Shown in pieces: positions 44,305 to 54,032 of a stretch of 64,000 nt of DNA. Numbering within the stretch: position 1 is the first letter of the stretch; every line of letters starts with the position of its first letter. Below the pieces are notes generated by a model that did not search any database, was not told the origin of the DNA, and was given only the letters and a program-made list of their open reading frames with translations. The position numbers and the translations under genes are program-made. Location: the NCBI RefSeq assembly GCF_036711975.1, contig NC_091966.1, positions 20,281,501 through 20,345,500 of the forward strand, written 5' to 3'. The DNA comes from Onthophagus taurus (lineage: Eukaryota > Arthropoda > Insecta > Coleoptera > Scarabaeidae).

Positions 44305-45440
44305 CAGGTGTTCATCTGTCAATTCAAATTTTTAATTTAAAAAATAAAATTAAACTAAATGTATTCTTATCTTAAACAAACAACTAGTCTTTCTTCTAGT
44401 CCAATTGCCATTCTATACCTTGTATTTTGTCTAGTAATGTGCGGTTCTATGCTAAAAACTAATCACAATGAAAATTAAAATCGTCACTGTATACGGAAGA
44501 CCTCTATGAAAAAAAAACATGCAATGAATACTAGAATCATCTACTAGATACTGGAATTAGCAACTTCACACTAGAATCAGCCAATGAAATTTGGAAATAT
44601 CCACTGAATACTGGAATCATATATTAAATAGTGGAATCAACGAATAGATTTTGATTCTACTCGCTATGGAACAGATGTATAACCTCTGGATATTGGAACG
44701 ATTTATTAGAAATACCGTACCCAGTAACTGAATACTACAACCAGTTTTAATCTGTGAACAAAGAACACATATTTAACGCTGTTGAAAAATTTACTTTCAA
44801 GAGGTCGAGTATATCTGGTACTCGATGTACTGGTATCCGAGGCTGTTTCACAAGGGATAAGGTGACTCGGAAAGGCGATATTTGATTTAGAAACATAGAG
44901 AAAAAAGGAGGCATGCTTGGAGTCGTTGGATTTGGTGCAGACGAAGCAATAAAACTAGAGGTAGTCTTAAGGAATGGTTTGGATGTTCGCAAAGGGCATT
45001 GATGCAAACGATTTTAGAATGGTTTTCGAGAGTCTAGGGTGTGGTGATACAGATATAATTCAAAAAAAGGTAGCTGAAAGCGGCAAAGAACAAATGGGGA
45101 AATTATGTAGTAGATTAGAGCTTATAGAACCTAAAATAAACAGAATGATTTCGTCCTAGCAGGACGAAAATGGAAGAAAGAAAAAACGCAACAGAGATAA
45201 TTGGTAAAAAGTTTTCCAATAATGGTAAAAGGGTAAGAAACGGGGAAAATAGTAGTGATGAAAGATCATAGCCGATGAAGGTGGACAAAAAGGGGGTACA
45301 ACAAATTAGGGCTAAAAAATAATAATATAATAGTACCCAGATGCGAAATTTAAGAAGAATGTAACTGATGATACGTAAAATGTGGATAAAACGTGGGATA
45401 AATTGTGACAGAGTCTACATTATGGTTGAATTTCGAAATA
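44305..45440. other. Unassigned sequence with one small open frame
   Basis: A plus-strand frame at about 44,980-45,159 (NDFRMVFESLGCGDTDIIQK, KQMGKL-like continuation, EPKINRMIS) looks peptide-like but is unrecognised. Around 44,540-44,650 the unit ACTGGAATCA recurs with variation four to five times. Confidence 0.3.
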
Positions 45441-45720
45441 TACAGGGGTCTCACATAACTGGTTCGTTAGAACTTTTATAGGGAGAATTTTGTAGAGGAT
45501 TTTAATAACGAATAAATATAATAATTACTCGGAAACGAAAATAGCTAGGTACCAATAACTTTTATCGAAGTTAACATATTTTTTCGCATACAGTTAAAAG
45601 GTGTAATAAAAACTATAGCATTCCATTTTAAATAACAAAGTTGTGATCTAGATCCGGTCAACCGGAAGTGTCGGCCATCTTGAAAATATTTTAGATCGAA
45701 AGCTTATCATGATTCACCCC
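45441..45720. repeat. Transposon end related to the foldback at the window's right edge
   Basis: It begins TACAGGGGTCTCACATAAC. Its interior, CATTCCATTTTAAATAAC... followed by ACCGGAAGTGTCGG, resembles the reverse complement of 63,390-63,460. No partner arm was found here. Confidence 0.45.
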
Positions 45721-46228
45721 CACACAGTTTTGAAATGTTGGTAGTACGAGTTAATTCAACGTTCATTAAATAGAACTCTAAATTGGAACGATTATTCTTC
45801 AGATGCTATCAAATAGATTGTCATTTGTTGTGTCGGACTATCTTATACAGTCTGGTCAAAAATTGAATTACTATTTTCCATATACAGTGGAATTATACCC
45901 CAAACTTTTGAGGCAATAATTATACCCCAAAATTTACTCTCCAAGCGATACATCATTTTATAGATCTTGTTTTTATTGACACGACACAAAAGAAATTGTT
46001 AGTTAGAAGGTCGATTTATTTCCGAAATATCCGGCTTTAAAGATATACCACCTCTCAAGTTTCACTAAACATAAAAAATATTTCTAATAAAAAAACTTAA
46101 AAAAGGAAAATGTTAATCATTGAGAAAAGACCAGATTGAACCAGGTAGGTAATAAAAATTCATTTGGTTGTGTTCATTCCATGTGTTTGGGGTAGCAACT
46201 ATTTCAAAAAAAATTTTTAAAATGTAAA
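45721..46228. other. No gene recognised
   Basis: AT-rich sequence between two transposon fragments. Confidence 0.3.
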
Positions 46229-46594
46229 GTGTATGCTACCGAGTGCGATTCGTTGGAAGAGTTATGCTACCGTATTATTGATGAATGCAGAATAATAACT
46301 CCTGAAATGCTGGAAAATGTTAAGCAAAAATTTGAACAAAACTTTTTAGCTTTAAGAAGAAAGGCCTGGTTTCAACATGATGATTGTGCAGCTTATCACG
46401 GTAGGGTGGTAAGAAATTGGGCAGATAACCATTTTCCTGCAAGATGGACCAGTCGCATAGCCCCTCGATCTGCAGATCTTAATGCTTTAGAATCTTTAGA
46501 CTTTTTTGTGTGGAGATATTTAAAAGAAAAATTGTATGAGACACCTGTTCCCACAAGGGATGAACTTTTAATAGGAATGCTTGTAATGACATAA
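46229..46594 (+). pseudogene. IS630/mariner-like transposase C-terminal half
   Basis: A 121-codon plus-strand frame contains RRKAWFQHDDCAAYHGRVVR (second catalytic aspartate box), NHFPARWTSRIAPRSADLNA (with DLN in place of DLTP) and DFFVWRYLKEKLYETPVPTR, the standard C-terminal order of this family. The N-terminal half is absent. The matching long inverted repeat lies 200 bases to the right, so this is the coding remnant of that element. Confidence 0.82.
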
Positions 46595-46789
46595 GGCCGT
46601 TCTTAAATACCATTACTCGATCAGTAATTCGTCGGTCAGAATTATGCAAGCAAAATTTTCTTCAATCTTTTATCATTTAGATTAAAAAACATTAATAAAC
46701 TAAAACATTAGTTCATTTACCTACTTTGTTTCCATGGCACACATTATTTTAACTATCTTTAACTATCCGACTATCCTCTATCTTGAAAA

Positions 46790-47156
46790 CTTTTTGTTTA
46801 AAAAAGTATCGAGAATAAGAATTTTTATTTAAAAAGCCAAAAAGTATACTGTCAGAAAAGTTATTGCTATTTTAATCCGTACAGAATACGTTATAGAGCG
46901 CCTTCTACCTGCTATAGTAAAACGGACTCCATAATCGTCTTTCTCATGCCAAAAAAACCTCTGTATACCAAATTTGAAAAGAATCGGTTAAAATACACGT
47001 GTAATATTAGATAAAAATCATTTTAAAAATTTAATTTGAACACCTGCATCTCCAAAATAAAGCGTTTGTCGACCTATGTTTATATGAAGTTTTTGTGTTA
47101 ATTTTAAAAGATCTATCGACTGTTAAAGTCCTGCTACAAAAACCTGAAACATCCTG
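46790..47156. repeat. Right TIR of an IS630-like family (about 350 bp)
   Basis: Reverse complement of the TIR at 34,373-34,735, ending ...ACATCCTG followed by TA (47,157-47,158). It closes the element whose transposase remnant is at 46,229-46,594. Confidence 0.75.
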
Positions 47157-47282
47157 TATGAATTAATTTGAATACAATCTACTTAAAATAACTGAACAAT
47201 AAAAATATATAATCATTTAATATTTTATTACAAAACCACACAATTATTTATTTAAATTCTTATGTCTAATTTAAAAATTAAT

Positions 47283-47615
47283 TTAGCGCCTTTTAAAACC
47301 ATATTTTTTCCTTTCATAAAAGAGATCAGTTTTTGAACTACCCAAGTTTACAATTTTGGGGCATCCATCTCGGTCCTTTTCTTGTATCGTACACTCTTTG
47401 CAGTAATAAGCATCGGAAACGCCAGGTCCACCACAAATAACGCATCGCCCTTGATAGGAACCATAATTGCACTCATCGCAAATACGAACAAGGGTGCACG
47501 GTCTCACGTAGGAGTCGCAAATAACGCATTTACCATCACACTTTTCACATAACCTCCCAATAGCAACGCCAGGTTGTTTTCGACAGAAAATTAAATCCGG
47601 ATGATGTTTTGCCAT
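47283..47615 (-). CDS. Phf5a: PHD finger-like domain protein 5A (SF3b subunit)
   Basis: PHF5A is a small zinc-binding subunit of the SF3b complex of the U2 snRNP and takes part in branch-site recognition in the nucleus. The ORF is 110 residues, the normal length, and almost identical to the human protein as I remember it: [20 protein letters not shown] at the start, [18 protein letters not shown] and [18 protein letters not shown] with all the knot cysteines, and [14 protein letters not shown] at the end. It is a single coding exon. Upstream on the minus strand, ACG|GTAAGT-like sequence near 47,684 and a TTTTAG about 14 bases before the ATG suggest a 5' UTR intron, which argues for the functional gene and against a retrocopy. 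AATAAA-type hexamers lie in the 70 bases past the stop. Confidence 0.95.
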   Translation of the reverse strand: MAKHHPDLIFCRKQPGVAIGRLCEKCDGKCVICDSYVRPCTLVRICDECNYGSYQGRCVICGGPGVSDAYYCKECTIQEKDRDGCPKIVNLGSSKTDLFYERKKYGFKRR

Positions 47616-47960
47616 TACTAATCAATTGAACTAAAACTAATTCCAAGTAAAATTAATATGAAAGTTTTTAAATCATTTACTTACGTTTTTAATTAATAAA
47701 TATCTACAAACCACTGCAAACATAAATTAAGGTTAGGTTGGCTTTCACCGATTTTTTAGAACTGGTGAAAAAATAATTTAACGTTTTTAATTCATGAAAT
47801 AATCTATCAAATATTTATTGAATTTGACAACAATCAACATTTATTTTAGTGTTTTTGGCGTTTATAAATTGTTAGTTGGTAACATGTAATTGTATGTCAA
47901 ATACTTTGAAATATAAGGTTTGTTCCATATATACAGCGTGTCAGAGCATTATACGGTTGT
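47616..47960. other. 5' region of Phf5a
   Basis: It contains the probable 5' UTR intron and the promoter. AAGGTTAGGTTGGC near 47,735 is a common insect promoter-proximal or repeat motif; no clear initiator was chosen. Confidence 0.35.
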
Positions 47961-47969
47961 AGAATACAT

Positions 47970-48240
47970 TATTCTGAAGCGATCTTTCTAATAAAATTTT
48001 TTCGAAATGTTTATAATAACCGCACGGGAACGGAGTTTGAAGTTTTTCGCGCGTATTTTATGCAGCTTTGAAATGTAATTATTGTAGATAATTGACTTTA
48101 ATTATAAATTATCGTGGATGCATCAAATAAATTAGAATATATGTACTTTTGTGTGAAATTGACGTTGAATATTGCTTTAAATATCAACTTTATGTAGGTT
48201 GTTCATTAAACATTATATTCTTTAAAATTAAATTAATACA
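47970..48240. repeat. Outer left arm of a large inverted repeat
   Basis: This sequence, e.g. CAACTTTATGTAGGTTGTTC and ATAGATGCATC-like runs, is repeated inverted at 52,745-52,960. Between the two lie the palindrome and the errantivirus. Bases 48,241-48,570 have no partner. Confidence 0.6.
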
Positions 48241-48985
48241 TATATAGATAGTAATTATTAAAAATGTGTACCAAAATATAGTTATTAATTTTTAACATAA
48301 TTTGTGAGCTCACGCCCTTTAATAAAGTTGTTACATTAATTAAAGATATAAAATATTTACTTAGGGTATTTACTATTTAATGTACATAATATTCTATCAT
48401 AAAATTTTCATCATATCGATGTTATTATTAATTAAATTTTTAAGAAAAATGTTTCAAGAAAAGGAGGGCTTTGAATTCTTTTTTATTACACTGAGATTTT
48501 TCCTTCTACCTGCTCAACCAATTTTTAGGCCCCAAAAATATCTCCCCTACTCTTTTTCTTTTTTATTTTACTTTTAACAAATTTTCTTCACTTTCTTAAC
48601 AAATAATAATTACATTTTAAATTGCTTAGTCCTAAAATATGTTAATAATTATGTTATTATAAACATGAAACCTATAATATACATAACTAAATATTTAGAT
48701 TTTAGGTTATGTTTATGTCAAACATTTATTTGATGATTTATAAACATCAAGGTCATCAGCTGCTATTAATTTTGAATTCACCGTCCAATAAGATAAAAGC
48801 GTACTCACCACGTGTTCACGCATATCTCTTGAGTAGACGGGGCACGACAGAGACAGATATATATATATATCTGCACTCTAGTGTTTACACTCTTTTGCTG
48901 CCTTAGTCAGCGATATAGGAGATAGTATATATATGGCTGACTAAGGCAGCAAAAGAGTGTAAACACTAGAGTGCAGATATATATA

Positions 48986-49257
48986 AGTTATGAGGTAGCA
49001 GGTGCCCCGTCATAAACAAATAATAATAATAAGACGTAGAATAGTATTTTTATAATGAATGACTTTCTCATATTATTTCTTTTTTGTAAACAGATAAGAA
49101 AAGAGTATAAATAAGGTTCGTTTCCGAATAATAAAAATCATTGTTAATTCAATATTCATTAAGGTAACTTCATAAGGGTCTTTTGGTGTACGCGATTACG
49201 AAACAAATAAATAAGTTATTTTTTAAAAATACAACCTCCCGGCTGTAACCCATAACT
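48986..49257 (+). repeat. 5' LTR of the env-only errantivirus
   Basis: 272 bases. It contains GAGTATAAATAAGG at about 49,104, a TATA-like box, and an AATAAA at about 49,130. It differs from the 3' LTR only at the eighth base (A here, T there). Confidence 0.9.
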
Positions 49258-49274
49258 GGCGCAGTCAGTAGGAT
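49258..49274 (+). promoter_or_regulatory. Primer-binding site, tRNA-Ser type
   Basis: GGCGCAGTCAGTAGGAT directly abuts the LTR and would pair with the 3' end of a serine tRNA to prime minus-strand DNA synthesis. Confidence 0.75.
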
Positions 49275-49652
49275 CGCGGTAATCGTTTTGAAGTGAGATC
49301 GCGAAAATCGTTTTGATTTGACTTCAATCGATTTTTAACAAAACTGTTTGAGTGCGGATAACCAACAGAGCCGTTGACTCCAGCCCTCAACGACAAAAGT
49401 ATCAACGAAGTACCTAGACAGTACCTCAAATTGGAACTGTCGACAACCCCCAGATCCGTGGATAAAATTTCCCAGTATCAAAAAGAAAGGATAACAGTGA
49501 TAAAATTTCCTGTAAAGAAAATCCGAAAAACCCCCATCCCAGGAGAAACCTCAAATCGGTGAACTCCGAACAAACGAAAGAACACACGAAAGCAAAGAAG
49601 AAAACAACTTAGTTTTTAAGAAAACCCGAAGAAAGAAAACTTCCAAATTTCA
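49275..49652 (+). other. Leader of the env-only errantivirus
   Basis: A 63-codon frame (49,374-49,562, MTPALNDKSINEVPRQYLKL onwards) is too short and too featureless to be called gag. The leader leads directly to the env start, the arrangement expected if a spliced env mRNA had been reverse transcribed. I cannot point to the splice junction without a full-length relative. Confidence 0.5.
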
Positions 49653-50155
49653 ATGAAAATCATTTTATACAACTTGATTATTGGCATTACATTATGTATC
49701 GCATCAATCGAGCGAGTCACCGATCCAAACGGAGTAATCGCGATAAATTTAGGCACAGCGTACAACACCTTAAGTACCGCTAAAATATTTATTAGAATAG
49801 ATTTAAAACGAGTTTTAGAGATAAATCGTTATTTAAGTAATTATGCATTAGAATTTATTAAGGAAAATAAATCAAACAAAGATAATAATTATAGGATTAA
49901 ATTACAAGTAATCATAGAATTGAAAGATACTGTTCAAAATCAAATTAATACATTAATGCCAACCTCTAGAAAGAAAAGAGGGCTAGCAAACTTTTTAGGT
50001 TCAGCAATTAAATTTATTACGGGAAACTTAGATGCACAAGATGCAGAAAAATATGATAATATTATAAATGATTTAATTAAAAACGGAAATATGATAAATA
50101 AAAACTTCCAGCTAATAAATGAAACTACTAATAAAATAAATTCAAACTTCATAAT

Positions 50156-50722
50156 GGGGTCATACACGATTTTTTTTTAATTATATTTTCTGAAAGTTTA
50201 TATAAAAATATAGTTACCGTTATTTTTTTTTTAATATTTTCGAACAAAGTCATTGTTAAAAAAATTATTGAAAATTTATATACCCATTTGCGCTTTTAAA
50301 AGTCCCGCGTTGATGACGTACGATTCTCACTTTTGCGTCCCCTGCTCCCCGCTCAAATGCGAGAAAGAGATGAACGTCATTTAGGTTGTATTGAAAAGAG
50401 ATAGAGTGTTTGTAGGTTATGTTTATTATGTTTTGTTCATGGATGTAATAGAGACACTCTATTATATCCATGGTTTTATTTTGACACTGTCACACCGCAA
50501 GCGCTATCTAACGGACAATTTAACTTGTTTTAGGCAGTGCGGTTCCTACGTCACAGAAAAGCCGCGAAATTATTTCGTTTGAATATTTGCTATTTTTCAC
50601 TTCAAATTACGCAAAATATAAAATTGATCAAAATATTTCTTTTACTTTGTGTTCATGCATATACTTGCATATATCGTTTGACATAAAAATTTTCTCTAAA
50701 TTTAATAAGTGTGTATGACCCC
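50156..50722. mobile_element. 567-bp TIR element (MITE), copy 2, inside env
   Basis: Bounded by GGGGTCATACAC and its reverse complement, flanked by AT on both sides, and inverted relative to the copy at 1,034-1,600. The two copies have equal length and read as identical, including both small internal frames, so the family was active recently, after the errantivirus inserted. Confidence 0.85.
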
Positions 50723-51787
50723 ATTATTGAAAAACATTTAAATAATTTAATGGATTCTAATGAGAAATTGTTCACATTAGATAAAATAAATACATTAGCT
50801 GAGAGTCTCCTCTCTTTTTCCAATAAATTACGTGATTTGATTGAAATAATTAATCTTGCTAAAAGGAATATTCTTCATGCTATGTTAATAGAGCCGAAAG
50901 AATTAATTAAAGCAATACAACAATTTCATTTAGATGAACAACATAAATTTCCATTTAACGTTTTAGTAGAAAACACTCTTATTATTGAAAGCTTAATTCA
51001 AATCAAGGCATATTGGTACCAAAACACATACAATTTTATTATTCAAGTTCCTATTGTGGAAACAGTTCAGTATCAATTGTATAATTTGTACCCTATTCCA
51101 ATAATAATTAAAAACAAAACTTATATGATTGAAAATAATTATAATTATATTGCTATTGGTAAAGACGATTATTTGTTAATAAATAAACAATGTAAAGAAA
51201 TTATTCCAAATCAATATTTATGTACAGAACAAACAAAACAAAAATCTAAAGATCAATGTGAATTCGAATTAGTTACTCAATCAAAAATACAAAATTGTGC
51301 ATTTAAAAGAATAGAATCTCAATCATTAACATTTATTGAAACCCCACAAATGTATGTTATAATTTCTAACAAAGAACAAAAATTGAGAGAACAATGTAAT
51401 AAAAATGTCAAATATCATGTATTGTTAGGTACCTATATTATAAAAAAATCAAATGATTGTAAATATCAAATTAATGAAATTATAATTCAAAATTATGAAA
51501 CAATTTTAAAAGAATATCAATTTTATATTGGAATAATAAATGTTACTAATTCAGAAAAGCATAGCATTGTTAAATTAAAGGAAATAAATATAGAATTACA
51601 AGAAAAACATTTAAATTTAGAACATAACAATACAGCTCATTATGTTATATTATACTTTGTTATTGTTATTGTATTAATACTGTCAGTGATCAAATTACGA
51701 AAATATTATTTAAAAAGAAAATTATCAAGAAGCCTAAAAATAGAAGATAAATCTTCAGTCGTCCTTCAAGATAAGAAGTCCGAACTT

Positions 51788-51798
51788 AAGGAAGGAGG
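51788..51798 (+). promoter_or_regulatory. Polypurine tract of the env-only errantivirus
   Basis: AAGGAAGGAGG immediately before the 3' LTR is the expected plus-strand primer. It also encodes the last residues of env. Confidence 0.75.
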
Positions 51799-52070
51799 AG
51801 TTATGTGGTAGCAGGTGCCCCGTCATAAACAAATAATAATAATAAGACGTAGAATAGTATTTTTATAATGAATGACTTTCTCATATTATTTCTTTTTTGT
51901 AAACAGATAAGAAAAGAGTATAAATAAGGTTCGTTTCCGAATAATAAAAATCATTGTTAATTCAATATTCATTAAGGTAACTTCATAAGGGTCTTTTGGT
52001 GTACGCGATTACGAAACAAATAAATAAGTTATTTTTTAAAAATACAACCTCCCGGCTGTAACCCATAACT
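51799..52070 (+). repeat. 3' LTR of the env-only errantivirus
   Basis: 272 bases, one difference from the 5' LTR. TATA follows at 52,071-52,074 and also precedes the 5' LTR at 48,982-48,985. Confidence 0.9.
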
Positions 52071-52373
52071 TATATATCTGTCTCTGTCGTGCCCCCGTCT
52101 ACACAAGAGATATGCGTGAACACGTGGTGAGTACGCTTTTATCTTATTGGACGGTGAATTAAAAATTAATAGCAGCTGATGACCTTGATGTTTATAAATC
52201 ACCAAATAAATGTTTGACATAAACATAACCTAAATTCTAAATATTTAGTTATGTATATTATAGGTTTCATGTTTATAATAACATAATTATTAACATATTT
52301 TAGGACTAAGCAATTTAAAATGTAATTATTATTTGTTAAGAAAGTGAAGAAAATTTGTTAAAAGTAAAATACA

Positions 52374-52645
52374 TTTACACTCTTTTGCTGCCTTAGTCAG
52401 CGATATAGGAGATAGTATATATATGGCTGACTAAGGCAGCAAAAGAGTGTAAACACTAGAGTGCAGATATATATATATATCTGTCTCTGTCGTGCCCCCG
52501 TCTACACAAGAGACATGCGTGAACACGTGGTGAGTACGCTTTTATCTTATTGGACGGTGAATTAAAAATTAATAGCAGCTGATGACCTTGATGTTTATAA
52601 AACACCAAATAAATGTTTGACATAAACATAACCTAAAATCTAATA
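52374..52645. repeat. Second, truncated copy of the palindrome
   Basis: The sequence starts TTTACACTCTTTTGCTGCC, forms the same hairpin with the same 26-base loop (52,401-52,426) and continues through the uninterrupted (TA)n tract into one full arm. It shows what the site looked like before the errantivirus inserted in the neighbouring copy. Confidence 0.75.
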
Positions 52646-53446
52646 CAATAATGGCTTCTTGTTTTATTTATAACAAATTATAACATTTGAAATCGACAAA
52701 ATTGTCATGGTTACATAAAATTTGGTTTGTTATTTGGGTTGCCTAAACAAAAGTAAAGAATATAATGTTTAATGAACAACCTACATAAAGTTGATATTTA
52801 AAGCAATATACAACGTCAATTTCACACAAAAGTACATATATTCTAATTTATTTGATGCATCTACGATAATTTATAATTAAAGTCAACTATCTACAATAAT
52901 TGCATTTCAAAGCTGCATAAAATACGCGCAAAACACTTCAAACTCTTAAAAATTTACGATTCGCGCAAGCGCCTTCGCGATATGGGGGCACGACAAAGAC
53001 AAAACATATATCATTCCGTCTGCTTTTGATGGAAACGCTCGCCACTCATTGCTTAGATAGGGAGTCAGCGATATAGGAGATAGTATATATATGGAGATAG
53101 TATACAGTGTGCACCCATTCGACCTGCGGATAGACGCATAAGCAACAGTTGGGCGATTGTAAGTGGGCGGAGCTTGCGCTCTCAGATATATCGAAAGCTT
53201 TAAAGGTTTGAGAACGGGTGGTTTTTGTTATGGTCGTTTTATCAATTGTTTTCACTAACAAAAAAAAATATAAAAAAGAAGGTTTTATTCTTTACATTTT
53301 TTTTTAATTAAAAAGAAATAAATCCCTCGAACACTGTACTAGCAATTTTCTTAGTTATGAGCATCAGATCATGTCACTGCAAAAATTTTATAGCAACAAA
53401 TTTTCATCACAACTTCATACTAATAAAGAAAAACATGAAAAGCCGA
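52646..53446. other. Repeat-derived sequence left of the intact provirus
   Basis: Bases 52,745-52,960 are the inverted partner of 47,970-48,240. Bases 53,066-53,115 repeat the palindrome loop (GATATAGGAGATAGTATA). The remainder holds no recognised gene. The last four bases, CCGA, are the provirus target duplication. Confidence 0.5.
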
Positions 53447-53892
53447 TGTAATGTACGGCTGAGTTTCAAGATGTCGTCCGGTCGAACGTCGTCGTAGGAA
53501 AATAAACACAATTTTCTTACTTGACTATCTTTATTTTCTCCAGGCGAAGGGGTTAGTACAGAGTATGGTGATCTTTTCGGTTGTAGTTTGATACTGTTAA
53601 TAATATGGTTTTACAAATTTCGTGATCTTTTATATTAAGTCGAAACGATTAGAATAATCATTAAGTAACGAGAATTACCAAAGTTCGTTCTTAATTGTTT
53701 TCGTCTTTTGGTGATCAATTGTTTGTTCTTGATATTTAAATGACATTTAACGGATGTTTTCTTAGTTATCTACTTATGGTTACTCTATTTTAATCTTAAA
53801 TTTCTTAATTAGATTATTATTTGAAGTTATAACAAGATAATGATTGTTGTTACATTATAGTTATATTACAATTGTATTACAGATACATTACA
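53447..53892 (-). repeat. 3' LTR of the intact provirus
   Basis: 446 bases with TG...CA ends, identical by eye to 61,044-61,489. The CCGA duplication lies just outside. Confidence 0.93.
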
Positions 53893-53903
53893 CCTTCCCC
53901 CTT
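53893..53903 (-). promoter_or_regulatory. Polypurine tract of the intact provirus
   Basis: On the minus strand AAGGGGGAAGG directly precedes the 3' LTR, as needed for plus-strand priming. Confidence 0.75.
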
Positions 53904-54032
53904 AGAGAAAAATATATACTTATATATTTTTTTGTCTTAAAATAAAATTCTTAACCTATCGTAGTAAAACGGCTTACGTTTAATTAAATTTAGATATATA
54001 TATATATATACGCAAAATTATGAAATATTTTT

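Larger units (their letters stand above)
49653..51811 (+). pseudogene. env: Errantivirus env-like gene (baculovirus F-protein type), split by a TIR element
   Basis: Env proteins of this group are class I-like fusion glycoproteins related to baculovirus F. The 5' piece (49,653-50,155) starts with a signal peptide (MKIILYNLIIGITLCIA) and has a furin-type site RKKR at codons 106-109, followed by the fusion-peptide-like GLANFLGSAIKFITGNLD. The 567-bp TIR element (50,156-50,722) then interrupts it. The 3' piece (50,723-51,811) contains Cys-rich ectodomain sequence (CKEIIPNQYLC, DQCEFELV) and a C-terminal membrane segment (YVILYFVIVIVLILSV) followed by a basic tail. Apart from the insertion I see no stop or frameshift, so the break is recent. 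The reading frame ends 13 bases inside the 3' LTR. Confidence 0.85.
48986..52070 (+). mobile_element. Env-only errantivirus (LTR retroelement lacking gag and pol)
   Basis: Two 272-bp LTRs (AGTTAT...ATAACT) differ at one base by eye. The primer-binding site GGCGCAGTCAGTAGGAT after the left LTR matches the tRNA-Ser type used by Drosophila 17.6 and 297. A polypurine tract, AAGGAAGGAGG, precedes the right LTR. The 4-bp duplication is TATA, the target preferred by that group. Between leader and tract there is only an env-like gene; no gag, protease, reverse transcriptase or integrase is present. The env gene is interrupted by a 567-bp TIR element. The element could move only with proteins supplied by relatives. 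Confidence 0.88.
48571..52372. repeat. Long palindrome interrupted by an errantivirus
   Basis: The left arm (48,571-48,910) and the right arm (48,937-48,985 continued at 52,071-52,372) are inverted copies of about 345 bases, with a 26-base loop at 48,911-48,936 (CGATATAGGAGATAG...). The stem next to the loop, TTGCTGCCTTAGTCAG, is perfect. The provirus 48,986-52,070 has inserted in the (TA)n tract of the right arm. A truncated second copy with the same hairpin and loop follows at 52,374-52,645, and the loop alone recurs at about 53,066-53,095. Confidence 0.8.

Noticed and set aside
44747..45007. 86-codon minus-strand frame
   Set aside because: No recognisable motif; it overlaps a plus-strand frame of similar quality and lies in unassigned repeat-like DNA.
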